Shown here piece after piece: positions 17,516-25,959 of a stretch of 64,000 bases of DNA. Position 1 is the first letter of the stretch, and every line of letters begins with the position of its first letter. Source of the DNA: Planctomycetaceae bacterium (lineage in GTDB: Bacteria > Planctomycetota > Planctomycetia > Planctomycetales > Planctomycetaceae). A program made the translations under genes and the position numbers. The DNA lies in the NCBI GenBank assembly GCA_019636285.1, contig JAHBXV010000017.1, positions 62,001-126,000 on the forward strand, given 5' to 3'. The notes under the pieces are model-generated. The model saw only the letters and a program-made list of their open reading frames with translations. It had not been told where the DNA came from and did not search any database.

Positions 17516-18508
17516 ATGACCGCCCCGATTCATGTCGCCGTGACTGGTGCCGCCGGGCAGATTGGCTACGCCGCGATTTTCCGTTTGGCGTCCGGCGAAA
17601 TCTTTGGACCCGACCAGCCGGTGGTGTTGCACCTGATCGAACTGCCGCAGGCGATGGGCGCGCTCGACGGCGTTCATATGGAACTCGACGACTGCGCGTT
17701 CCCGACGCTGGCCGGCGTGGTCAAGTCCGACAGCGATCACCTCGAAGACGGCTTTGCCGGCTGCCACTGGGTGCTCCTGGTCGGCAGTATTCCCCGCAAG
17801 GCGGGCATGGAGCGGGCCGACCTCATTCGCATCAACGGGCCGATTTTCACCCAAACCGGCAAGGCCATTCAGGCGGCTGCCGACAAGAACGTCCGCGTGG
17901 TCGTCGTCGGCAACCCGTGCAATACGAACTGCCTGATCGCCATGTCGCACGCCCCCAACGTGCCCCGCGAAAACTGGTTCGCCATGACCCGGCTCGACCA
18001 GAATCGCGCCGTGGCCCAGCTCGCGAACAAGGCCGGCGTCGCCATCAAGGACGTCGGCAACGTCGCCATCTGGGGCAACCACTCAGCCACCCAGTTCCCC
18101 GACTTCCTGAACGCCAAGATCAATGGCAAAGCCGCGACCTCGGTCATCACCGACTCGGCCTGGCTGAAGAGCGACTTCGTTTCGACCGTCCAGCAGCGCG
18201 GAGCCGCGGTGATCAAGGCGCGTGGCGCCTCGTCGGCTGCCTCCGCTGCCAACGCCGCGCTCGACACCGTGAAGGGTGTCATTCGCCCGACTCCGGCCGG
18301 TACGTGCGTCTCGGCCGCCGTCTACACCGATGGCAGCCAGTACGGAATTCCCGAAGGAATCGTCTGCGGTCTGCCCCTTTCCAGCGATGGCAAAACCTGG
18401 AAGGTGCTGCCGGGGTATGAAATTGATGACTACAGCCGCGGCATGATCGATGCCAGCGTCAAGGAACTGCTGCAGGAACGCGACACTGTTAAGGATCTGC
18501 TGCCATAG
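17516..18508 (+). CDS. mdh: Malate dehydrogenase
   Basis: A 330-aa NAD-dependent malate dehydrogenase that interconverts malate and oxaloacetate in the TCA cycle. The N terminus [12 protein letters not shown] is the G-x-x-G-x-x-G Rossmann loop of the cytosolic-type (MDH type 2) subfamily. The substrate-binding arginines appear in the RKAGMER mobile loop and in MTRLDQNRA. The catalytic histidine is in [12 protein letters not shown]. Length is normal. A GGAG element sits about eight bases before the ATG. It is transcribed alone, with a large leader upstream and a palindromic repeat just downstream. Assignment is firm. Confidence 0.96.
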   Translation: MTAPIHVAVTGAAGQIGYAAIFRLASGEIFGPDQPVVLHLIELPQAMGALDGVHMELDDCAFPTLAGVVKSDSDHLEDGFAGCHWVLLVGSIPRKAGMERADLIRINGPIFTQTGKAIQAAADKNVRVVVVGNPCNTNCLIAMSHAPNVPRENWFAMTRLDQNRAVAQLANKAGVAIKDVGNVAIWGNHSATQFPDFLNAKINGKAATSVITDSAWLKSDFVSTVQQRGAAVIKARGASSAASAANAALDTVKGVIRPTPAGTCVSAAVYTDGSQYGIPEGIVCGLPLSSDGKTWKVLPGYEIDDYSRGMIDASVKELLQERDTVKDLLP

Positions 18509-18548
18509 TCTGCCGCCTTGGGGTTTTGCGAATCGCGGGCGTGAATTC

Positions 18549-18632
18549 GTCGAGTGTCGAGAGTCCAGAGTCGAGGAAGACCAGGGAATGCGTGAGTCAT
18601 TCTCACTCGACCCTGGACACTCGACTCTCGAC
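18549..18632. repeat. Inverted repeat, GTCGAGTGTCGAG family, copy 1
   Basis: Left block GTCGAGTGTCGAGAGTCCAG starts at 18549. The right block at 18601-18632 (TCTCACTCGACCCTGGACAC onward) is its imperfect inverted complement. A second copy at 42382-42465 shares an identical 31-base left block and a very similar right block, while the spacer between them differs. It lies between mdh and sppA. Confidence 0.8.
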
Positions 18633-18717
18633 TGCATTGCAAAGTCAGCCGAATGTGAAGCTGCAAAGGCCCTAGCCATAGCAGTCGTCCGATTGCCCAC
18701 TTGAACAGGGACTCGTC

Positions 18718-20517
18718 ATGACAGTCCGTCGATTCGCTCCGTTCGCGGCTTGCCTGTTGGTACTGGCCGGTTTCTCGTCGACACTCCGCGCGGCCGACAA
18801 AGACGAGGCCAAACCAGCGCCCAAAGTCAGCACGTGGGCGCACATCGAACTCAAGGGGGGCTATCCCGAAGGGTCCACATTGCCGGGCCTGTTCGGAGAA
18901 TTGCAGGAATCGCTCGACGCAGGACTCGGTCGTCTGCGTCGAGCGGCCAGCGATTCCGATATCGAGGGCGTGCTGCTGCACATCAAGGGGCCGTCCATCG
19001 GTTGGGCCAAGCTGAACGAGTTTCGCCACGCGATCGCCCAAGTTCGCGCGGCGGGCCGTCCGGTTCATGCCTGGATGGATAGCCCGACGACGAAGGACTA
19101 TCTCCTCGCGACCGCGTGCGAGAAGATCGTCATTCCCGAGTCCGGCATCCTGATGATGCCCGGCTTGCGCTCCGAGGTGACGTTCTACAAGAACCTGTTC
19201 GACAAACTGTCGATTGAACCACAGATTTTGCGAGTCGGCGAATTCAAATCGGCTGCCGAGCCCTACAGCCGCACCGAAATGAGCGGCCCCTTCCGTGAAG
19301 AGATGGAGGCCATTCTCGACGACTACCACCAGCAGATGCTCCAGATGATTGCCGACTCGCGGAAGATTTCCGTCGAGAAGGCGGGAGAACTCGTCGACCA
19401 GGGCGTCTTGACCGCCGCCGAAGCTCGCGACGCGGGCCTGATCGACGCCATTTCCTATGAAGACGAATTCCAGAAATCGCTCCCCGGCGATCCGGCGGCG
19501 AAGCTAAAGCTCGTCATGGGGTACGGCAAGAAGAAACTGGATACCGATTTCAGCGGCTTCAACGGCTTCATCAAAATGATGAACCTGCTGGCCGGCGTCG
19601 AACCGCAGCAACGGAAGTCGAAGAACCCAAAAATCGCCGTCATTTCCGCGGTCGGCGTCATCATGCCGGGCAAGAGCCAAAGCGATCTTCTGGGAACCGA
19701 AGTCCTGGGGGCCGAGACGCTCATCAAGGCGATTCGACAGGCCCGTGATGACGAGACCGTCAAGGCCATCGTGCTGCGGATCGACAGCCCCGGCGGCAGC
19801 GCGCTGGCCAGCGACCTGATGTGGCACGAACTGGAAGTCGTCGGCAAGCCCGTTATCGCCAGCATGGGCGACACGGCGGCCAGCGGCGGCTACTACATCG
19901 CGATGGGAGCCGACCGCATTTTCGCCGAGCCCGGCACGCTAACCGGTTCGATTGGCGTGGTCGGTGGAAAGATCGCCTTCGACGGCCTGTTCCAGAAGGT
20001 GGGGGTCAACACGAGCGTCGTGCAGCGCGGCAAGAACGCCGGCATCCTGAGCATGACGATGCCCTTCTCCGAGAGCGAACGGGCCGCGATGCAGAAGCTG
20101 CTTGACGACATCTATCGGCAGTTCACCACCAAGGCAGCGGACGGCCGCAAGATGGAAGTCGACAAGCTCGAAAAGCTCGCACGCGGCCGCGTCTACACGG
20201 GCAGCCAAGCCCTGAAGATCGGTCTGGTTGATGAACTGGGAACGCTTGAGGACGCCATCGCCGCAGCCAAGAAGGCGGCAAACATCCCCGAAGGGGACAA
20301 GGTCGAAAAACTGCTGTTGCCGAAGGCCGTCAGCCCCCTGGAACAGTTGTTCGGCCCGCTGGAAGAATCGACATCGCTCCGTTCGGCAGGCCGCGCTTCG
20401 CTCGTGGACCTCCTGCCTGCCTCGTTGCACAATGTCCTGGAAGCGGTCTCGCTGTCGGACCTCCTCGCTCGCGAGCGCATCCTCACCGTCCTCCCCTACA
20501 AAATCCAAATCGACTAA
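18718..20517 (+). CDS. sppA: Signal peptide peptidase SppA, long form
   Basis: A 599-aa S49-family peptidase, the 67-kDa type with two tandem domains. An N-terminal signal anchor covers about residues 7-23. The catalytic lysine is K177 in VGEFKSAAEP of the first domain, and the nucleophile serine is S389 in AASGGYYIAMG of the second, as in E. coli SppA. SppA degrades signal peptides left in the membrane after secretion and forms a tetrameric dome on the periplasmic side. The length is typical. An intrinsic terminator follows the stop. A second, short-form SppA-type gene is at 52590, so the organism has both types. Confidence 0.94.
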   Translation: MTVRRFAPFAACLLVLAGFSSTLRAADKDEAKPAPKVSTWAHIELKGGYPEGSTLPGLFGELQESLDAGLGRLRRAASDSDIEGVLLHIKGPSIGWAKLNEFRHAIAQVRAAGRPVHAWMDSPTTKDYLLATACEKIVIPESGILMMPGLRSEVTFYKNLFDKLSIEPQILRVGEFKSAAEPYSRTEMSGPFREEMEAILDDYHQQMLQMIADSRKISVEKAGELVDQGVLTAAEARDAGLIDAISYEDEFQKSLPGDPAAKLKLVMGYGKKKLDTDFSGFNGFIKMMNLLAGVEPQQRKSKNPKIAVISAVGVIMPGKSQSDLLGTEVLGAETLIKAIRQARDDETVKAIVLRIDSPGGSALASDLMWHELEVVGKPVIASMGDTAASGGYYIAMGADRIFAEPGTLTGSIGVVGGKIAFDGLFQKVGVNTSVVQRGKNAGILSMTMPFSESERAAMQKLLDDIYRQFTTKAADGRKMEVDKLEKLARGRVYTGSQALKIGLVDELGTLEDAIAAAKKAANIPEGDKVEKLLLPKAVSPLEQLFGPLEESTSLRSAGRASLVDLLPASLHNVLEAVSLSDLLARERILTVLPYKIQID

Positions 20518-20524
20518 CCCCAAC

Positions 20525-20565
20525 AGCGCTCCCCTTAGCCGCGACCCACCGGGGAGCGCTTTCTT
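20525..20565 (+). terminator. Intrinsic terminator after sppA
   Basis: A perfect 10-bp stem, AGCGCTCCCC (20525-20534) and GGGGAGCGCT (20551-20560), with a 16-base loop, is followed by TTCTT. The T-rich tail is on the plus side only, so it mainly serves sppA. The sulfatase gene ends eight bases beyond the stem on the other strand. Confidence 0.8.
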
Positions 20566-20567
20566 AA

Positions 20568-22718
20568 TTATTTCTCCTGCGCCCCACCGAGCGCGGCCAA
20601 AATCCGCTCACTAACCCGCCCGGTATATTCCCCGCGCTTCGTCGCGGCTTCGATTGCGGGCAAGACCGGCCGCGCGGCTTCTCCGAGTTGTTCCAGCGCG
20701 ATGGCCGCCGTCAGCCCAACACTATCCTGCGGATGCCCCAACGCCTCCGCCAGCACGGGCAATCCCACGTCTGCCTTTCCGGCCTTCACCAATCCCTTGG
20801 CAATCACCACCCGAAGTTCCGGCGCCTGAGTTGTTTGAAGCATCGCTTCAAGCTCGCGCGGCCAGTCGGAAGATTTGGCCCATCCAGTCCGCCCATCAAC
20901 CTGGTTCGCCAGTTGCCAATAGCGAACGGCTGTCGGGCTGTTGGAATCAAACTCCACTGTCCGATGATCTTGCGAGAACAGTTCCTTCAATCGCGGAAGC
21001 GCTCCTTGCTTGTCGAGCACGTCGCGCCAATGCTCGGGCCCATCGTCCGTACCCGCTGCGATCGACTCCTCGCCGACGGTATATCTCACGACAGCGCTGT
21101 CGCGGTACCCGATGCGAAACGCCTGAAATTCCACCACCTGGCTATCCTCGAGCATGAGCGGACCATCGACGACCTGCAACGGTTCGCTGCTTCCTGCGAC
21201 GCGCCAACCGATCGAAGAGCCGACGGTCCCCGGGACCAGGTTCAACGTGCTCTTGCCACCGTCACGAGCGACGCGTTGAACGCCGGGACTCGCAGTCTTC
21301 GACCACTTGCCCCCCGGCCGCTTCAGTTCATCAAGCGTCGGCTCGGGGACCAATGCCAGATCGCCGATCCCGGTCATCCAGCGATCCAGTTCGCCCCGCA
21401 TTTCTACGAGCACCGCCGCATACGCAGGATCCTCCGCCAGATTGTTCAGTTCGTGCGGATCAGCCTCGGTGTCATAGAGTTCCTCGATCGGCTTCTGGTC
21501 ACGAAAAAACAGGGCCACTTCAGGCGACAACTGACCCGCTGCATCGAGCCGCCGCAGCTCCCGCATCGTCGGCATCTGGTCCATGTAGTTGATTCGCTGT
21601 GCATAGGTCACCCAGGGCATGAAGTTCCGCAGGTAGTGGAATCGCTTGTCGCGCACGCTGCGAATGATGTCATACGCTTCATCCATCCGGTCGCGATGAC
21701 CATAAACGTAGTCGCGCGGCTCAGCTTTCCGCGGACCTAAGAACGCCTGCCCCTGCAAATGTGCGGGAATCGGCAAGCCCGCCAGCGACAGCATGGTCGG
21801 CGCAAAGTCGACAAAGGCGACCAGCTCGTCCCGCACTTTGCCGGGAGCAACCGCTTCAGGATCTTCGGGAGACGCCCACTTCCGCCACTTTTCCGGGACG
21901 CGGACAATCAAGGGAACCTGCGTTCCCGAGTCGTACAGCCACCGCTTGCAGCGGGGCAGGCCGCGACCATGATCGCCCCAGAACCAGACGATCGTGTCGT
22001 CCGCCAGCCCCTCGCGTTCGAGTCGTTCGAGAATCGCCCCCACCTGGCCGTCCATGGCAGTGATGTTGTCGGCATAGTTCGCCAGATCACGGCGCACCAG
22101 CGGCGTATCGGGATAATACGGCGGGACGTTCGCCGTCGCCGGGTCGTGCCGCACAGAAGGGGCCAGGGCCGCGACCAGTTTTTGCGTTTGTGCGGAGGGA
22201 TCGCGAATCTGGCTTTCGTGCGTGGTTGTAAAGTTGATGACTGCAAAGAACGGCTGACCCTCCGCGCGGCTGCTCCAGTCGGCCTTGTTGCTGCTCGCAT
22301 CCCAGACCGTCGCCGGTGCATCGAACTGGTAGTCGGTCTTCGCGTTGTTCGTGCAGTAGTAGCCGGCCGCTCGAAGGTACTCGGGAAAGCAGCGCACGAA
22401 GGCGGGGGGAATCCCCTTGCACCGCATGTGCTGCGTCCCAATGCTCGGCGGATACATCCCGGTGATCAGTCCACTCCGCGCCGGCGCGCAGACCCCCGCA
22501 TGGGAGAAACACCGCGTGAACCGCACCCCCTCGGCCGCCAGCCGGTCGATGTGGGGCGAGATCGCATAACGGTCGCCATAACACCCCAGGTCCGGGCTGA
22601 TGTCCTCCGTGCTGATCCACAAGATATTCGGCCGCTTGGCCGTGGTCTGGTCAGCCGCCGCCAGCGGGCAAGCCAGTCCGACGAGTATCCAGACGCCGAG
22701 AATCAGGCATCGAAACAT
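20568..22718 (-). CDS. Exported sulfatase with HEAT-like C-terminal repeats
   Basis: A 716-aa secreted type I sulfatase. A signal peptide (residues about 1-22) is followed by RPNILWISTED, the first metal-binding strand. The formylglycine motif is C-A-P-A-R (Cys about residue 77), which needs FGE-type activation. Further metal-binding segments appear as GDHGRGLPRCK. The heparan-N-sulfatase-like branch is the closest by general look. After the catalytic domain, the last 180 or so residues contain helical repeats (VLAEALGHPQDSVGLTAAI) like HEAT repeats. The start at 22718 has an AAGGA element nine bases upstream; the ATG at 22745 has none. The polysaccharide substrate is unknown. Confidence 0.92.
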   Translation of the reverse strand: MFRCLILGVWILVGLACPLAAADQTTAKRPNILWISTEDISPDLGCYGDRYAISPHIDRLAAEGVRFTRCFSHAGVCAPARSGLITGMYPPSIGTQHMRCKGIPPAFVRCFPEYLRAAGYYCTNNAKTDYQFDAPATVWDASSNKADWSSRAEGQPFFAVINFTTTHESQIRDPSAQTQKLVAALAPSVRHDPATANVPPYYPDTPLVRRDLANYADNITAMDGQVGAILERLEREGLADDTIVWFWGDHGRGLPRCKRWLYDSGTQVPLIVRVPEKWRKWASPEDPEAVAPGKVRDELVAFVDFAPTMLSLAGLPIPAHLQGQAFLGPRKAEPRDYVYGHRDRMDEAYDIIRSVRDKRFHYLRNFMPWVTYAQRINYMDQMPTMRELRRLDAAGQLSPEVALFFRDQKPIEELYDTEADPHELNNLAEDPAYAAVLVEMRGELDRWMTGIGDLALVPEPTLDELKRPGGKWSKTASPGVQRVARDGGKSTLNLVPGTVGSSIGWRVAGSSEPLQVVDGPLMLEDSQVVEFQAFRIGYRDSAVVRYTVGEESIAAGTDDGPEHWRDVLDKQGALPRLKELFSQDHRTVEFDSNSPTAVRYWQLANQVDGRTGWAKSSDWPRELEAMLQTTQAPELRVVIAKGLVKAGKADVGLPVLAEALGHPQDSVGLTAAIALEQLGEAARPVLPAIEAATKRGEYTGRVSERILAALGGAQEK

Positions 22719-22849
22719 CCGGGGAGTCCTTCGAAACGAGTCCATCGAGAGGTTCGCCTAGATTGTCGCCCCCGTCCCCGTCCGGCAACCCCACGACGGC
22801 ACCGAACGTTTCAGGCGATCCGCCCTCCACCAAAAAACCAGTCCGCACG

Positions 22850-22878
22850 CGGACATCGCTCCGACGATCGCGTATGAT
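22850..22878 (+). promoter_or_regulatory. Sigma70-type promoter for the tRNA gene
   Basis: The -10 hexamer is TATGAT at 22873-22878, and the -35 is CGGACA at 22850-22855 (four of six match TTGACA). The spacer is the optimal 17 bases. The following stretch GTCCCGAC is GC-rich as in stable-RNA promoters, and the tRNA begins 12 bases after the -10. Confidence 0.55.
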
Positions 22879-22890
22879 GTCCCGACTTCG

Positions 22891-22963
22891 GGGCCTGTAG
22901 CTCAACGGTTAGAGCAGAGGACTCATAATCCTTTGGTTCTGGGTTCGAATCCCAGCGGGCCCA
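22891..22963 (+). tRNA. tRNA with CAT anticodon, probably tRNA-Ile2
   Basis: The full cloverleaf can be folded. The acceptor is GGGCCTG/CGGGCCC, the D stem GCTC/GAGC, the anticodon stem GAGGA/TCCTT with loop CTCATAA, and the T stem CTGGG/CCCAG with loop TTCGAAT. The discriminator is A, and CCA is not encoded. The anticodon is CAT. Overall resemblance (GGGCCT acceptor, GACTCATAATC loop region, TTGG variable region) favours the lysidine-modified isoleucine tRNA that reads ATA rather than elongator Met, but sequence inspection alone does not settle this. Confidence 0.93.
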
Positions 22964-23025
22964 GTTCTGTTTTTTCGTGGTCGTGGCGATAAATGTCGGG
23001 GCTCCCAGGCATGAGAGGCGTCCAG

Positions 23026-24222
23026 ATGCGATCGATTCCTCGTACCAGCATCGTGGCAGCTCTCTTCGCGCTGTTCTTGGCCGAAGTTTCCTTCGCGCAG
23101 GCTCCGGCACGCACGGTCGATGTTTCCACGTTCGCCGAACTTGTCACCGCCGTCCGCGATGCCCGGCCTGGGACGACGATTCGGCTGGCTCCTGGCGAGT
23201 ATCGGGGCAATCTGCATTGGCCGAATCTTCGCGGGAGCGAAGGCGAGCCGATTGTGATTGCCGCGCGCGATTCCGCCAATCCCCCCGTCATCCTTGGCGG
23301 CGCGAATGGCATTCAGCTCAACAGTCCCGCGTATGTCGAACTGCGAAACCTTGTTTTTCGCGGTGCGACCGGCAATGGCTTGAACATTGACGATGGCGGC
23401 AACCCCGATCAGCCGGCCCATCATCTGGTGCTCAGCGGCCTGCAAATTCGCGATGTCGGCCCGGCCGGAAATCACGATGGCATCAAGCTGTCGGGGGTCG
23501 ATGACTTTCAGATTGTGGATTGCCTCGTCGAACGCTGGGGCGACGGCGGCTCCGCGATAGATATGGTCGGCTGCCACAACGGCGAGATTGTCGGGTGCCA
23601 GTTCCGCCATCGGGCCGAAATTCCCGCCAACGGCGTGCAGACCAAGGGCGGCAGCTCGAAAGTCGCCGTGCGGCGTTGCCGCTTTGAAGACGCGGGCGAT
23701 CGCGGCGTCAACATCGGCGGCAGCACGGGCCGCGAGTTCTTTCGGCCGCGCTCAGCCAATTACGAGGCGAAGGACATCACCGTCGAGGACTGCACGTTCA
23801 TCGGGTCGGGGACTCCCATCGCGTTCGTCGGTGTCGATGGCGCTGTCGTCCGCCACAACACCATCTATCGTCCCCGCCGCTGGGTCATGCGGATCCTTCA
23901 GGAAACCCAGGCCGCCGAGTTCGTTCCCTGTCGAAATGGGGACTTCTCGAACAACCTTGTCGTCTTCCGCGTGAGTGACCTGCGGAGCATCATCAACATC
24001 GGCGGCGGCACCGCCCCGGGGACGTTCGAGTTCGAGAGAAATCACTGGTTCTGCGAAGACGCTCCGCTACGCGAAGACCGCCTGGGACTGCCGTCGAAAG
24101 AGCGTGGCGGCCGTTATGGTTTCGACCCACTGTTCGTCGATCCCGCGAACGGTGACTTGGCGCTGCAACCCAAGTCGCCCGTCCGAAACGCCGGTGTTCG
24201 TCCGCCGGCGGCGCCACAATAA
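23026..24222 (+). CDS. Secreted right-handed beta-helix protein
   Basis: A 398-aa exported protein. A signal peptide (about residues 1-25) ends near V-S-F-A-Q. The body is a series of short parallel beta-helix coils with many Gly, Asn and Asp turns, such as GNGLNIDDGGN, NHDGIKLSG and DRGVNIGGSTG, as in pectate-lyase-like or NosD/DUF1565 folds. Such proteins bind or cleave polysaccharides, but no lyase active-site set can be named here. The start at 23026 has AGAGG seven bases upstream; two in-frame ATGs further up (22993, 23011) lack this. It begins 62 bases after the tRNA. Fold call good, activity unknown. Confidence 0.82.
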   Translation: MRSIPRTSIVAALFALFLAEVSFAQAPARTVDVSTFAELVTAVRDARPGTTIRLAPGEYRGNLHWPNLRGSEGEPIVIAARDSANPPVILGGANGIQLNSPAYVELRNLVFRGATGNGLNIDDGGNPDQPAHHLVLSGLQIRDVGPAGNHDGIKLSGVDDFQIVDCLVERWGDGGSAIDMVGCHNGEIVGCQFRHRAEIPANGVQTKGGSSKVAVRRCRFEDAGDRGVNIGGSTGREFFRPRSANYEAKDITVEDCTFIGSGTPIAFVGVDGAVVRHNTIYRPRRWVMRILQETQAAEFVPCRNGDFSNNLVVFRVSDLRSIINIGGGTAPGTFEFERNHWFCEDAPLREDRLGLPSKERGGRYGFDPLFVDPANGDLALQPKSPVRNAGVRPPAAPQ

Positions 24223-24292
24223 CGTCAGGGTCTCAAGGGCGAACGACGGCGACAGCTTCCCACACATTCGACAACACCCACCGTCACTCAAT

Positions 24293-24330
24293 TCTTCTCC
24301 GCGTCCTCAGCGACCTCCGCGGTGAAACTT
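24293..24330. repeat. Degenerate right end of the CTCCGTG repeat family
   Basis: The stretch TTCTCCGCGTCCTCAGCGAC and the following CCTCCGCGGTGAAAC resemble the right-hand part of the repeats at 11961-12065 and 63082-63182. There is no matching left part. Weak similarity judged by eye. Confidence 0.35.
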
Positions 24331-24338
24331 TTGAATTC

Positions 24339-25160
24339 TTATCCCGTCGCAAAGTCCGTCAATCCAAACACAAACTCCGGGCGATCCATCACACGACGGC
24401 TTCCCAGCCACATCCGGCTGAGCGTCCGGACGGGCTCAAATCCGAGAGCATTCGCCACGCGGATCGCCTCCGCGTTGGAGTCCGGCAAGTCCCAATAGAC
24501 GGTCTGCGTGATTCCTTCGAGCAGCCTATCCGCAATCGCATGCGCTCCTTCGCTCGAGTCCGCGATCACCGGCCCCAGAGAGGCGGCGACCCGACCCGAT
24601 CGAATCATCCCATAGCCGTTCGCGACGCACACGACGCGCGAGTCCTTCGCCAGCCGCTTCAAATAGTCAGAGCGATCCGCCCCGAAGGCTCGTGCATCGA
24701 GCGCGGGAACGTGGAAATCGTTCGTTGTCATGCTGATGGAAACCCCCTTCTCGTGACCAGCACGAACGTATCGCTTCAGTCCATACTCCGCACAAAAGCC
24801 AAGCTGCTCATAAACGGTGGCTCCTTCGGGAGTGGCATCGAGTTTGATGCAGGGGATGCCCGATTCCAGCAGCCAGTCGATCGCCCGCTGCATCAAGGCG
24901 GTCGCAATCCCCCGACGGCGAAAGTCGGGATGGACGAGCATCATCCCGATCCAGGCCACGTCCCGGCCGTGTGACGTTGTGGTGATCGTCCCGACAGGGC
25001 GACCCAGCACTTCAGCCACGAAGCAACCCCCGGGCTGATGTTCCAAGAGTCGGGTTAAGTCGGGTCGGGTCTGATTCCACCCGGCCAGTTCAACGAGCGA
25101 CAGCATGACGTCAATGTCGCCAAGCTCCATCGGACGAATCACGGGCGATGAAGATTCCAC
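24339..25160 (-). CDS. GNAT family N-acetyltransferase, two-domain
   Basis: A 273-aa cytosolic enzyme. The first half is a standard GNAT fold with the acetyl-CoA pyrophosphate loop in HPDFRRRGIATALMQRA (about residues 77-93). The C-terminal half (about 150-273) resembles the second acetyltransferase-like domain found in this subfamily and ends with VANALGFEPVRTLSRMWLG. Such proteins acetylate small molecules or proteins; the acceptor is unknown. The start MESSSPVIRPME is followed at once by the domain. Downstream on the same strand nothing continues for 100 bases, and it is convergent with the beta-helix gene. Upstream lie the hicA fragment and its operon. Confidence 0.87.
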   Translation of the reverse strand: MESSSPVIRPMELGDIDVMLSLVELAGWNQTRPDLTRLLEHQPGGCFVAEVLGRPVGTITTTSHGRDVAWIGMMLVHPDFRRRGIATALMQRAIDWLLESGIPCIKLDATPEGATVYEQLGFCAEYGLKRYVRAGHEKGVSISMTTNDFHVPALDARAFGADRSDYLKRLAKDSRVVCVANGYGMIRSGRVAASLGPVIADSSEGAHAIADRLLEGITQTVYWDLPDSNAEAIRVANALGFEPVRTLSRMWLGSRRVMDRPEFVFGLTDFATG

Positions 25161-25198
25161 GCTCGCCCTCGTGCTGGAAATGACACAACGTCGACGGT

Positions 25199-25240
25199 CT
25201 AATCCCGCAACTCGTGCAGGACGCGCCCGCGCCGGTGGTA
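25199..25240 (-). pseudogene. Fragment resembling the 3' end of a DUF1501 gene
   Basis: On the minus strand this stretch reads R-G-R-V-L-H-E-L-R-D-stop, almost the same as the last residues of the DUF1501 protein encoded at 26673 (RGRVLHELRG-stop). About 31 bases match with three differences. The upstream part of the fragment does not match that gene. It may be a relic of a lost paralogue or of a recombination that placed the hic operon here. Confidence 0.35.
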
Positions 25241-25317
25241 GATCTCTTGGATTTGCGTTACCTGTGCGTGGAATGGGACACCAAACTAAACGGACCCGCT
25301 GCGAGCCGAAGTGTTCG

Positions 25318-25613
25318 CTACGTTTCGGCAGTCCGCGAATGGTCGTCCGCCTCTTGGTCGTCAGGCGGGGGAGACGACGGCAACCCCAGCAGTTCTCGGA
25401 ATTCCTTGACCGTCAACTCAGCGCTGCGAATTAACGAGCGAAGTAACCCAGACTTCAATGGCCTGTTTCCATGTCGCGGGATCGTGAGATTATAGCGGTG
25501 GCCAGGCCGCTTGAGAGTAACGTGACTTCCTTTGAGCGGACCTCTTGAAATCCCACTTTGCCGAAGGCGCGGATCGCTTCATCGGCCGTGACGGACGGCA
25601 GCTCGTCAGACAT
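25318..25613 (-). pseudogene. hicA: hicA toxin gene with a single-base frameshift
   Basis: The ATG at 25613 overlaps the hicB stop by eight bases (ATGTCTGA). The first 28 codons read like HicA (MSDELPSVTADEAIRAFGKV, then GFQEVRSK). Then the frame runs into unrelated codons and stops at 25456. If one base is restored after CGCTCAAAG (about 25529), the frame continues as G-S-H-V-T-L-K-R-P-G, then NLTIPRHGNRPLKSGLL, and ends at TAG 25318, giving a 98-aa protein. This contains the GSH catalytic histidine and the dsRBD-like end of HicA mRNA interferases. As sequenced, the toxin is not made in full. A GG versus GGG run suggests a one-base deletion or a sequencing error. Confidence 0.85.
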
Positions 25614-25959
25614 TCACCAGGACTTTCTTCCGTAGAACGACGTCTTCGTTCATCGGAACGGCCTCCTTTGTCCAAGGAATTTCTCCCGTTGAAACATACT
25701 CAGCCAACGACACCTCTAACGCCTCGCGAATGTTTGCGACTGCCTCGTCGACTGTATCGCCGTCACTAACGGTCCCTGGAAGCTGGACCGCATACGCCGT
25801 ATAGCCATCCGTGTCTTGACAGACGGCGATATCCACCGAGAACTTTGTTCCGGGTGGGACCAACCTGACTTCGCTGAATGTTGCGGACTCAAAACCGAGA
25901 CTTGGACTTCCGGCCGGAAGGGCAACGGGCGTGTCCGGATGCTCTTGAGAATTGCTCAT
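25606..25959 (-). CDS. hicB: HicB family antitoxin
   Basis: A 117-aa protein with the HicB fold: KFSVDIAVCQDTDGYTAYAV, then LPGTVSDGDTVDEAVANI and REALEVSLAEY. HicB neutralises the HicA mRNA interferase and usually represses its own promoter. Before the HicB core is a 35-residue Ser/Pro-rich extension, and after it a short charged tail in place of a clear ribbon-helix-helix or HTH domain. The gene order is hicB then hicA, the reverse of the classic order but known in several phyla. Both neighbours overlap it: the upstream gene by four bases and hicA by eight. Because hicA is frameshifted, this may be an orphan antitoxin. Confidence 0.9.
   Translation of the reverse strand: MSNSQEHPDTPVALPAGSPSLGFESATFSEVRLVPPGTKFSVDIAVCQDTDGYTAYAVQLPGTVSDGDTVDEAVANIREALEVSLAEYVSTGEIPWTKEAVPMNEDVVLRKKVLVNV

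Noticed and set aside
25528-25536. Programmed -1 frameshift in hicA
   Set aside because: A slip on A-AAG would restore the frame exactly, but there is no full slippery heptamer or evident stimulatory structure. An indel or sequencing error is more likely.
25456-25613. Short 52-codon product of the shifted hicA as a separate functional gene
   Set aside because: After codon 28 the residues no longer resemble any HicA, and the restored frame matches HicA to the end; a broken gene is the simpler reading.
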